Assembly (NCBI GenBank): GCA_018267925.1
Contig: JAFDXO010000098.1
Location: forward strand, 1 to 44,102
DNA from: Bacteroidota bacterium
GTDB lineage: Bacteria; Bacteroidota; Bacteroidia; Chitinophagales; Chitinophagaceae
DNA length: 44,102 bases
Reading direction: 5' to 3'
Position numbers and translations under genes: made by a program. Shown here piece by piece: positions 1 through 6,854 of this stretch (the first letter of the stretch is position 1; each line of letters begins with the position of its first letter). The notes beneath the pieces were generated by a model that saw only the letters and a list, made by a program, of their open reading frames with translations, was not told the origin of the DNA and did not search any database.

Positions 1-310
1 CGGTAAAATAGTAACCGCAGAGTTCGCTAAGATTTACTTTGTGCTCTTTGCAGTTTAAATAGTAACCGCAGAGTTCGCTAAGGTTTACTTTGCGCTCTTT
101 GCGGTAAAAATAGTAACCGCAGAGTTCGCTAAGGTTTACTTTGTACTCTTTGCGGTTAAAATAGTAACCGCAGAGTTCGCTAAGATTTACTTTGCGCTCT
201 TTGCGGTAAAATAGTAACCGCAGAGTTCGCAATGTTAACCGCAGAGTTCGCTAAGATTTTCTCTGTGTCCTTTGCGGTTTTAATAACACTTAACCGCAGA
301 GTTAGCTGAT
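1..310. repeat. Tandem array of ~51-bp palindromic repeats
   Basis: The word AACCGCAGAG recurs at 13, 64, 115, 166, 216, 237 and 292, so the period is 51, 51, 51, 50, then 21 (a truncated unit) and 55 (a degenerate last unit). Each full unit begins with AACCGCAGAGTTCGCTAAG and ends with a sequence close to CTTTGCGCTCTTTGCGGTT. These 19-base arms are complementary at 15 of 19 positions around a 5-base ATTTA/GTTTA centre, so every unit can fold as an imperfect hairpin. Units are joined by an A/T-rich AAAATAGT linker. The array starts at or before the window edge and stops about 50 bases past the 3' end of ispG. No gene is visible in it; the short open frames that cross it are by-products of the repeat. 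The hairpins could act as transcription terminators for ispG or be a dispersed repeat family, which cannot be decided here. Confidence 0.9.
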
Positions 311-361
311 GATATTTTTCTATGATGTCAGGCAAATCGCTTTCTGCTTTTTGGCTCCTTG

Positions 362-2374
362 TCAATGTACAGTTTTTTCGACCTCTATCCACACACCGTT
401 ATCTTTCAGCAGTTGAATCAATTCTTCCACTGCTGTTTCGCTGGGAATATTTCGTTTCATCACTTCTTTACTTTTGTATAAAGTGATTTTCCCCGGACCA
501 CTACCTACATAGCCAAAATCAGCATCTGCCATTTCTCCGGGTCCATTGACAATACACCCCATGATGGCAATTTTCACACCTTTCAAATGATTGGTTGCGG
601 CTCTGATTTTTGCAGTTGTTTCTTGAAGGTCAAAAAGGGTTCTTCCACAACTGGGGCAACTGATGTATTCTGTTTTGCTGATGCGCGTGCGTGCCGCTTG
701 CAAAATAGAAAAAGCTGTATTGTTTGTAAACTGATAAATATCCTTAACCGGTAAATAAGTGCGCCCGTTTACTTGAACGGAGTTCATATCTGCCATTTCT
801 GAAAAGCTTAAACAAATACCATCTCCAAAACCATCTAACATAAGAGCACCGGTTTCTGTTGCAAAATGAATTAGGTGTTCATCAGGCGTTTTCCAACTGC
901 TGTCGGTCAATAAAATAATCGGATTGTTGATGCCGCGAATGCAAATTTCTGAAGCCATTCTGCGTACACTTTGCATGGCATTTTGGTTTCTGCTGCTTAG
1001 GCAAAGTACCACTGTCGGGTCGTTTTTCAACGAGTCTAAAAAAGTGAAATCGTTGATTGGGGTGTCATCATTAAAACAATCAATCATCACAAAATTCAAT
1101 TTGCTTTTTTCGATTGCACTAATGTAGCCGCTGTCTTGAAAAAGGGGAAATACTTTTGTTTTGTCTGCTGCCTCTATCCAAGTAGCAGGATATGCGATGA
1201 CGGATAAAGTGCCGGGCAGGGCAAAGCGGGGCAGTTGATGTCCGGTAAAAATATAGTCGGCTGCTTGATCTGAAATATGCCATTTGTCGGTCGCGCTGTC
1301 ATAAGTGTAACCCACGCTGCGTAAGGATTCGGGAGTGATAGCAGGCAGTTTGCTTATGTCTGCTATAACTACTGGAACTCGTTTACTTCCAATAGTTTCA
1401 ACCGTGAAAGTATTTCTCCTTTTATATTGAAATGGGTCATAGCCCAATTTGCTAACTACCTGCGGAACATGATTGTTGGTGTGTATGTCTGAATACCGCT
1501 TTACCATGTCGCGACAAACCGGAATTTCAAATTCAGGGTCTTCAGTTAAAGAAACACGAATCGTATCACCAATTCCATCTTCCAATAAAGTGCCAATCCC
1601 AATTGCGCTTTTTATTCTCCCATCTTCTCCATCGCCGGCTTCGGTCACTCCAAGATGCAAGGGATAACATTCGTCAAATTCCTCGTTCATTTTTTGCACT
1701 AAAATCCGATAAGCTTGCACCATCACTTGTGGGTTACTGCTTTTCATGCTTAGTACAATTTGATGATAGTTTTCATCTCGCGCAATACGCAAAAATTCCA
1801 TAGCACTTTCTACCATGCCGATTGCTGTATCACCATAACGACTCATGATTCGGTCGCTAAGCGAACCATGATTGGTGCCAATACGCATTGCGGTTCCATA
1901 CTCTTTACAAATGCGAACTAAGGGTGTAAATCGCTCTCGAATACGATCAATTTCTGCCAGATACTGAGCATCTGTATAGTCTATAAAATCAAACTTTTTT
2001 TTGTCAATATAGTTGCCCGGATTGACACGAACTTTTTCAATCAATCGTGCGGCTATTTCTGCAGCGTTGGGGGTGAAATGAATATCGGCAATCAAGGGTG
2101 TGTCAAAGCCTGCTGCTCGGACATCACGCTTAATATTTGCAAGATTTTCTGCCTCTTTTTTACTGGGTGCAGTAATGCGAACTAATTCTGCGCCGGCCTC
2201 AATACATCGAATGGTTTGAGCTACGGTAGCTTGGGTGTCCATTGTATCCGTAGTAGTCATTGTTTGAACACGAATGGGATGCCCATTTCCCAGTAAAAGA
2301 TGCCCTACAGGAACTTCGCGTGTTATAAGGCGTTTATAATTTGTAAGAGAAGAGCAATAATATTGAAGGTTCAT
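362..2374 (-). CDS. ispG: 4-hydroxy-3-methylbut-2-enyl diphosphate synthase (long form)
   Basis: This is IspG (GcpE), the [4Fe-4S] enzyme that reductively converts methylerythritol cyclodiphosphate to HMBPP in the MEP isoprenoid pathway. The N-terminal TIM-barrel domain starts with the VQTMTTTDTMD segment. The C-terminal iron-sulfur domain carries CPSCG (Cys573, Cys576) and MGCIVNGPGE (Cys607, Glu614), the expected cluster ligands. At 670 residues it is the long form, with an extra domain between barrel and cluster domain, as known in plants and Bacteroidota, not the ~370-residue form of E. coli. The ATG at 2374 is preferred over one 39 bases further upstream because the family begins near MNLQYYC and because the promoter -7 box at 2398-2405 lies just upstream of 2374. 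It is transcribed away from the hydrolase gene, so 2375-2594 is a divergent promoter region. Confidence 0.96.
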   Translation of the reverse strand: MNLQYYCSSLTNYKRLITREVPVGHLLLGNGHPIRVQTMTTTDTMDTQATVAQTIRCIEAGAELVRITAPSKKEAENLANIKRDVRAAGFDTPLIADIHFTPNAAEIAARLIEKVRVNPGNYIDKKKFDFIDYTDAQYLAEIDRIRERFTPLVRICKEYGTAMRIGTNHGSLSDRIMSRYGDTAIGMVESAMEFLRIARDENYHQIVLSMKSSNPQVMVQAYRILVQKMNEEFDECYPLHLGVTEAGDGEDGRIKSAIGIGTLLEDGIGDTIRVSLTEDPEFEIPVCRDMVKRYSDIHTNNHVPQVVSKLGYDPFQYKRRNTFTVETIGSKRVPVVIADISKLPAITPESLRSVGYTYDSATDKWHISDQAADYIFTGHQLPRFALPGTLSVIAYPATWIEAADKTKVFPLFQDSGYISAIEKSKLNFVMIDCFNDDTPINDFTFLDSLKNDPTVVLCLSSRNQNAMQSVRRMASEICIRGINNPIILLTDSSWKTPDEHLIHFATETGALMLDGFGDGICLSFSEMADMNSVQVNGRTYLPVKDIYQFTNNTAFSILQAARTRISKTEYISCPSCGRTLFDLQETTAKIRAATNHLKGVKIAIMGCIVNGPGEMADADFGYVGSGPGKITLYKSKEVMKRNIPSETAVEELIQLLKDNGVWIEVEKTVH

Positions 2375-2397
2375 GTCGCTTCTAAAAAAAATTAGCG

Positions 2398-2405
2398 CAA
2401 AGGTA
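2398..2405 (-). promoter_or_regulatory. Promoter -7 box of ispG (TACCTTTG)
   Basis: Read on the minus strand the bases are TACCTTTG, a full match to the Bacteroidota -7 consensus TAnnTTTG. It lies 23 bases before the ispG ATG at 2374, which implies a very short leader of roughly 15-20 bases. I did not find a convincing TTG -33 element at the usual distance. Confidence 0.6.
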
Positions 2406-2594
2406 GTAAACAACCTATCTCTGTCAGACGGCGTTTCTTGATTCAGACCCTCTAACTTAACAAAAAAATAAGCCGTGTTTAGTTGGGAACTGCCTCAATG
2501 GCAAAATTTTTTTGGAATTGTTTGGTCAATTTTAATTTGGGTTTATGTTATTGCCTAAACAGTAGTATTTTAGCATCAACATATTCAGTGCTTG

Positions 2595-3356
2595 ATGGAG
2601 TACGAAATTAAACAGTTAGGTAAATTTAAGTTTGTAGAAGAAGGAGAAGGTGAGCCGCTAGTCTTACTGCATGGCTTATTTGGTGCGCTTAGTAATTTTA
2701 AAGATCTTGTTCAGTTTTTTAAACAATCTCATCGGGTTATCATACCCATGCTTCCCTTGTTTGAATTGGATTTGCTTCATACTTCTGTATCGGGATTGGC
2801 AAAGTTTGTCGCAAAATTTATTGAAGCCAAAGGATTGAACAATGTTCATTTATTAGGTAATTCTTTAGGTGGACACGTCGGATTAGTTTATACACTGAAT
2901 AAACAAGAAAAAGTAAAAACCATTACACTTACCGGTAGTTCCGGTTTGTTTGAAAACGGAATGGGTGAAACTTATCCCAAGCGTGGTGACTACGATTACA
3001 TTCGCAAGAAAACCGAACTTACTTTTTATGACCCTAAAGTGGCTTCCAAAGAGTTAGTAGATGAAGTTTACGGCATTGTAAACAATCGTTTAAAAGCATT
3101 GAAAATAATTGCTCTTGCTCGTTCTGCCATCAAGCATAATTTAGGCGACGAACTAAAAGACATTCACATTCCGGTATGCTTGATTTGGGGTAGAAATGAT
3201 ACCATAACTCCACCAATGGTTGCAGAAGAATTTCAGTCTCTTTTGCCTACCAGCGAACTACATTGGATAGATAAATGTGGTCATGCACCCATGATGGAAG
3301 TGCCTACGGAATTCAATGCCATACTTCAAGATTTTTTGTCTCGTCACCTCGGCTAA
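2595..3356 (+). CDS. Alpha/beta hydrolase
   Basis: This 253-residue protein has the full alpha/beta-hydrolase signature: an oxyanion-hole LLHGLFG (His26-Gly27), the nucleophile elbow GNSLGGH with Ser90, Asp202 in GRNDTITPP and the catalytic His230 in CGHAPMMEVP. Together these give a Ser-Asp-His triad and place it with the esterase/C-C hydrolase-like members of the fold. No signal peptide is seen, so it should be cytoplasmic. The substrate cannot be deduced. The ATG at 2595 is chosen over the in-frame TTG that overlaps it at 2592. It is divergent from ispG and is followed 115 bases later by a CBS-domain gene on the same strand. Confidence 0.9.
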   Translation: MEYEIKQLGKFKFVEEGEGEPLVLLHGLFGALSNFKDLVQFFKQSHRVIIPMLPLFELDLLHTSVSGLAKFVAKFIEAKGLNNVHLLGNSLGGHVGLVYTLNKQEKVKTITLTGSSGLFENGMGETYPKRGDYDYIRKKTELTFYDPKVASKELVDEVYGIVNNRLKALKIIALARSAIKHNLGDELKDIHIPVCLIWGRNDTITPPMVAEEFQSLLPTSELHWIDKCGHAPMMEVPTEFNAILQDFLSRHLG

Positions 3357-3471
3357 TCTGATTAGAATGGTGTCATAGTTTTGTTATTTCAAGTCTTCGT
3401 TGGCCAATTGGTTCGGCTTTTGTATTGTTGTAAATCAAACAAGCTTTCATAAAACTTGTATAACCCACACA

Positions 3472-4134
3472 ATGGTTATTGAACAGCTGATTTCACCTAC
3501 CGTTCCTACTTTGTTGATTACCGACACCGGTAGTCATGCCTTGTTGCTCATGGAAGAAAATAATGTTTCTCAACTTCCAGTAGTGCAAGATGATAAATAC
3601 ATGGCTTTGGTGCGTGAAAGTGATGTGCTTGATTGGGATAAGCCCGAATCGCCCTTGAGTATGGCATCCTTTCTGACCTATCACCCGGCTGTGTTTGCAA
3701 GCGGTCACCCCTTTGAAGCTATGCGTGTAGCTAATCAACAAAACTTGAGTGTGCTTCCGGTTGTGGACAATGAAAACACTTATCTGGGCTGCATTACAAG
3801 AGATGATCTACTCAAATACATAACCGAAAATAGTGGCGTTGATAGCCCCGGCGGAATTATAGTCATTGAATTAGCTCCCCGCGATTATAGCCTGTCCGAA
3901 ATAGCCAGAATTTGTGAAAGTGAAGAGGTTATTATCACAAGCGCACAAGTCGCCAGCAATAAACTGACTGGAAAAATAGAAGTTACACTTAAAACGAATC
4001 GCTCAGATTTGCAAGGATTAGGCGCGTCTTTCGAGCGGCACAACTATATCGTAAAGCAGATCTATGGCGAGCATTCGCAAGATGATGATCTTCGAGGACG
4101 ATATGATTTGTTGATGAACTATATCAACATGTAG
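3472..4134 (+). CDS. CBS-domain protein with C-terminal ACT-like region
   Basis: The protein has about 220 residues from the ATG at 3472. Residues ~1-58 and ~66-120 form two CBS motifs (MEENNVSQLPVV and ANQQNLSVLPVVDNE), a Bateman module that usually binds adenine nucleotides and regulates a partner. Residues ~131-200 (GGIIVIELAPRDYSLSEIARICE) look like an ACT-type ligand-binding fold. No enzymatic domain is present, so a nucleotide-responsive regulatory role is inferred only. The reading frame stays open to 3400, but that part has no family-like sequence and would need a TTG start, so the ATG just before VIEQLISPTV is preferred. Confidence 0.82.
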   Translation: MVIEQLISPTVPTLLITDTGSHALLLMEENNVSQLPVVQDDKYMALVRESDVLDWDKPESPLSMASFLTYHPAVFASGHPFEAMRVANQQNLSVLPVVDNENTYLGCITRDDLLKYITENSGVDSPGGIIVIELAPRDYSLSEIARICESEEVIITSAQVASNKLTGKIEVTLKTNRSDLQGLGASFERHNYIVKQIYGEHSQDDDLRGRYDLLMNYINM

Positions 4135-4154
4135 CTCCCTTTTTTTGTTATTTT

Positions 4155-4188
4155 TTGAAAAAGATAGATAGGCAACATCGTAAATTTG
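4155..4188 (+). promoter_or_regulatory. Promoter of the DUF3109 gene
   Basis: TAAATTTG at 4181-4188 matches the Bacteroidota -7 consensus TAnnTTTG, and a TTG lies at 4155-4157, 23 bases upstream and within the tolerated spacing. Transcription should begin near 4194. This makes the start at 4155 impossible for this promoter and supports the ATG at 4254. Confidence 0.55.
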
Positions 4189-4253
4189 CACTTTCTAAAA
4201 CAAGACATTACTCTGAATTTTATTATCAAAATATTTCAACTGCAAACAGGGCG

Positions 4254-4832
4254 ATGATAGCGATTGATGACATATTGGTTAGTGACGAAGTAATTGAGAA
4301 ACATTTCGTTTGCGATTTGAACGCTTGCAAAGGCGGATGTTGCATTGATGGTGATTGTGGTGCACCTTTGACAGAAGCAGAAACAAAAATTTTAGAAGAA
4401 ATATTCCCTAAAATAAAGCATCTGTTGCCCGAGTCTTATGTTGCAGAAATTAAACGCCAAGGTACACATACATGGGACGACGAATATGGATATGTAACAC
4501 CTGCCATAAACGGCGGAATATGCGCCTATGGATACTTTGATGAGCTGGGAATTGCAAAATGCGGAATTGAAAAAGCCTATAATGAAGGTTTGATTGATTT
4601 TAAAAAGCCGATATCTTGTCATTTATATCCTATTCGTATTTCTGAAAGTGAAAATTTTACGGCAGTAAACTATGAACCTCGTAAAAAATTATGCAAACCA
4701 GCTTGCAAACTGGGCAATCAATTAAAAGTTCCGGTATTTCAGTTTCTCAAAGAACCCCTTATACGGCGTTTTGGACATCCTTTTTATGAAGCTTTAGAAG
4801 CGGTTGCCGCAGAATATTTTCCGCCGGCATAG
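4254..4832 (+). CDS. DUF3109 family cysteine-rich protein
   Basis: I recognise this 192-residue protein as the DUF3109 family, common in Bacteroidota and related to YkgJ/FliB-type metal-chelating domains. It starts MIAIDDILVSDEV, as family members do, and carries CDLNACKGGCC (Cys20, Cys25, Cys29, Cys30), then further cysteines in GGICAYG, IAKCGIE, SCHLYP and KLCKPACK. Such a set suggests a bound zinc or iron-sulfur centre. The biochemical role is unknown. The frame extends upstream to 4155, but the start at 4254 matches the family and lies downstream of the promoter at 4155-4188. Confidence 0.85.
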   Translation: MIAIDDILVSDEVIEKHFVCDLNACKGGCCIDGDCGAPLTEAETKILEEIFPKIKHLLPESYVAEIKRQGTHTWDDEYGYVTPAINGGICAYGYFDELGIAKCGIEKAYNEGLIDFKKPISCHLYPIRISESENFTAVNYEPRKKLCKPACKLGNQLKVPVFQFLKEPLIRRFGHPFYEALEAVAAEYFPPA

Positions 4833-4899
4833 CACTCTTTACCTTGATTAACGTCTGCCCGATTTTTGTTTAAGGCAATTTAGGTATGGTTTATAAGAG

Positions 4900-4908
4900 T
4901 TATCCACA
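4900..4908 (+). promoter_or_regulatory. Perfect DnaA box TTATCCACA, with weaker relatives to 5009
   Basis: TTATCCACA at 4900-4908 matches the DnaA-box consensus TTATNCACA exactly. Nearby are ATTTCCACA (4920-4928, two mismatches), TTCTTCACA (4933-4941, one mismatch) and, on the minus strand, TTTTCCACA (5001-5009, one mismatch). They sit in the 266-base gap before mraZ. They could put the division cluster under DnaA control, but one perfect box can also occur by chance. Confidence 0.4.
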
Positions 4909-5024
4909 TTGATTAACAGATTTCCACATCATTTCTTCACAGATTGTGTATTTTGTAGTGAAAACCCGCTACTGTAAAGGGTTTCATTGAGATATAACAA
5001 TGTGGAAAAATACGTGTGGTTGTT

Positions 5025-5058
5025 TTGGTGGTAAATAATGGGAATTTCTGTTTCTTTG
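5025..5058 (+). promoter_or_regulatory. Candidate promoter of the dcw operon
   Basis: TTTCTTTG at 5051-5058 is one base from the Bacteroidota -7 consensus TAnnTTTG, and TTG at 5025-5027 lies 23 bases upstream. Transcription would begin about 35 bases before the mraZ start. It overlaps the phased TGGGA array, as expected for a self-repressed mraZ promoter. Confidence 0.4.
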
Positions 5059-5063
5059 TGGGA
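5029..5063 (+). promoter_or_regulatory. Putative MraZ operator (10-bp-phased TGGGA array)
   Basis: Five-base words recur exactly every 10 bases: TGGTA at 5029, TGGGA at 5039, the weak TGTTT at 5049 and TGGGA at 5059. MraZ of E. coli binds TGGGN repeats separated by 5 bases upstream of its own gene, and the geometry here is the same. The array lies 36-70 bases before the mraZ start and overlaps the candidate promoter, consistent with autorepression. Confidence 0.5.
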
Positions 5064-5098
5064 GAAAGTTGTAAAAATCAACTGCTCACGCTTTCAAT

Positions 5099-5566
5099 AT
5101 GCTTTTGTTAGGAGAATATGAAGTTGCAATAGATTCTAAAGGTCGCCTGTTGGTGCCTGCAGGATTCCGCAAGCAGCTGCCTGAAGGGCAAGGAGAGCGA
5201 TTTGTCATTAGTCGAGGATTTGAACCTTGCCTTACCTTATATCCGATGAATACTTGGAATGAGTTGGCGAATCAAATAAAGCAACTAAATCCGTTCAACG
5301 AAAAAGTGCGCATGTTTAAACGCTTGTTCTTGAATGGTGCAACCCATGTAGAAGTTGATACAGCAGGAAGGATATTAATTCCTAAACAACTTCAAGAGTA
5401 TGGAGGGTTTAAAAAAGAATTGGTTTTTACAGGACAAGGAGATAAAGTGGAACTATGGGACAAAGAAAGATACTACGAACACATGCAGCAACATAGCACA
5501 GATTTCCCCGATTTGGCTAATGAGTTGTTGGGAGGGGATTTTATGAACCCATTTGACAAGATGTAG
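5099..5566 (+). CDS. mraZ: Transcriptional regulator MraZ
   Basis: This 155-residue protein is MraZ, the SpoVT/AbrB-fold DNA-binding protein that opens most dcw clusters and represses them. It contains two AbrB-like halves: LGEYEVAIDSKGRLLVPAGFR near residues 4-24 and THVEVDTAGRILIPKQLQEYG in the middle. Length and start (MLLLGEYEVAIDSKGR) are normal for the family. It is followed after a single base by rsmH, the conserved partner. The upstream region carries phased TGGGA words likely to be its own operator. Confidence 0.96.
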   Translation: MLLLGEYEVAIDSKGRLLVPAGFRKQLPEGQGERFVISRGFEPCLTLYPMNTWNELANQIKQLNPFNEKVRMFKRLFLNGATHVEVDTAGRILIPKQLQEYGGFKKELVFTGQGDKVELWDKERYYEHMQQHSTDFPDLANELLGGDFMNPFDKM

Positions 5567-5567
5567 T

Positions 5568-6503
5568 ATGAATTCCCCCACATTTTACCACAAAACAGTT
5601 CTTTTAAATGAGGCAGTAGATGGATTGGCAATTAAGCCTAATGGCATATATGTGGACGCAACCTTCGGTGGAGGCGGTCATAGTCGAGAAATCTTAAACA
5701 GGCTTGGTTCAAATGGAAAACTGATTGCCTTTGATCAAGATGCAGATGCTTGGCGCAACGAGCCAAACGATAATAGACTGATTGCGATCAAGGAAAACTT
5801 CAGATATATGAAGCGTTTCTTGCGATTGCATCAAATATCATCGGTTGATGGCATTTTGGCTGATCTTGGTGTAAGCTCATATCAGTTTGATACCGGAGCT
5901 CGAGGGTTTTCCATTCGTTTTGAAGGTCCATTAGACATGAGAATGGATCAACGAAATGAAAAGACTGCTGCAGAAATTATAAAACAGTATTCGGAGCAAT
6001 CGCTTCATAAGATCTTTGAACAATATGGTGAAGTAAGAAATGCTCGTCAGTTGGCACACCACATTGCCACACATCGAACTCGCAATACGCTGTCAACCGT
6101 GGAGGCTTTTAAAGCAATGATTGCACCGGTGATTCGTGGAAATGAAGCACGCTATCTGGCGCAGGTTTTTCAAGCTTTACGAATTGAAGTGAACGATGAA
6201 TTGGGGTCGCTAAGAGACTGGCTGACACAATCAGAACAGTGTTTGGCTTTAGGAGGGCGTTTAAGTGTTATCACATTCCATTCTCTTGAAGATCGAATCG
6301 TTAAGCAATTTATCAAACGAGGCAACGAAACAGAAGCTGCTACCGATTTGATGGGAAACACGCAAAACCGCTGGACATTAAAAGAAATTCATAAGAAGCC
6401 GATTGAGCCAAGTGAAGTAGAAATAAAAAATAATCCTCGTGCAAGAAGTGCACGATTGAGAATAGCCGAGAAAATAAATGATGGAGGAAACACAAACAAT
6501 TGA
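5568..6503 (+). CDS. rsmH: 16S rRNA (cytosine1402-N4)-methyltransferase
   Basis: RsmH (MraW) methylates N4 of C1402 in the 16S rRNA decoding centre using S-adenosylmethionine. The SAM-binding motif DATFGGGGHS sits at residues 30-39, followed by ILADLGVSSYQFD and the GFSIRFEGPLDMRMD segment typical of the family. The length of 311 residues is normal. The frame is open a few codons further upstream, but the ATG at 5568 gives the standard N-terminus (HKTVLLNEAVDGL) and starts one base after the mraZ stop, so it is preferred. Its 3' end overlaps the next gene by about 26 bases, a sign of translational coupling. Confidence 0.96.
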   Translation: MNSPTFYHKTVLLNEAVDGLAIKPNGIYVDATFGGGGHSREILNRLGSNGKLIAFDQDADAWRNEPNDNRLIAIKENFRYMKRFLRLHQISSVDGILADLGVSSYQFDTGARGFSIRFEGPLDMRMDQRNEKTAAEIIKQYSEQSLHKIFEQYGEVRNARQLAHHIATHRTRNTLSTVEAFKAMIAPVIRGNEARYLAQVFQALRIEVNDELGSLRDWLTQSEQCLALGGRLSVITFHSLEDRIVKQFIKRGNETEAATDLMGNTQNRWTLKEIHKKPIEPSEVEIKNNPRARSARLRIAEKINDGGNTNN

Positions 6504-6849
6504 GAGTGAACAACAACAACAACAAGCCATTCGTGTGCGAAACGATTGGCGTGCTTGGGTTGAAAAAATCTCTTACAAAGGGATTGTCAATAATATTCCC
6601 TTTCTCGCTTTTGTGGTTTTGCTCTGCGTTTTATACATAGCCAATAATCAACGAACAATTGACGCGCAAAGGGTGTTGAATAGAAAAAATGATGAACTGA
6701 AAGAGTTGCGTTGGAAATATATGGACATCAAATCGCAGCTTATGAATGCGGGGATGGAAACAGAAATAATACGAAATGCTGCACCACAAGGATTAAAACC
6801 CATGATGTTGCCTGCTTATAGAATTGATTTGGATAGCTTGAAAAATTAA
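6478..6849 (+). CDS. ftsL: FtsL-like cell division protein
   Basis: This is a 123-residue bitopic membrane protein in the position of ftsL. A short cytoplasmic part (with a Gln run at residues 12-16) precedes one transmembrane helix at about residues 38-55 (IPFLAFVVLLCVLYIA). A periplasmic segment with heptad-like leucines (RKNDELKELRWKYMDIKSQL) follows and should form a coiled coil. FtsL sequences diverge strongly, so the call rests on topology, size and location between rsmH and ftsI. In the divisome FtsL joins FtsB and FtsQ to activate FtsWI. The start is one of two adjacent ATGs (6478 or 6481), both inside the end of rsmH. Confidence 0.8.
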   Translation: MMEETQTIESEQQQQQAIRVRNDWRAWVEKISYKGIVNNIPFLAFVVLLCVLYIANNQRTIDAQRVLNRKNDELKELRWKYMDIKSQLMNAGMETEIIRNAAPQGLKPMMLPAYRIDLDSLKN

Positions 6850-6854
6850 AATAA

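Noticed and set aside
1..310. CRISPR array
   Set aside because: Successive units are repeated along almost their full 51 bases, with no unique spacers between them, and no cas gene is near.
180..392. Small minus-strand gene of 70 codons
   Set aside because: It lies within the tandem repeats and overlaps the ispG end; its sequence is a translation of the repeat and has no start-site signal.
4833..5098. Chromosomal origin of replication
   Set aside because: There is one perfect DnaA box and a few weak ones, but no neighbouring dnaA, dnaN or gidA and no clear unwinding element; regulation of mraZ is a simpler reading.
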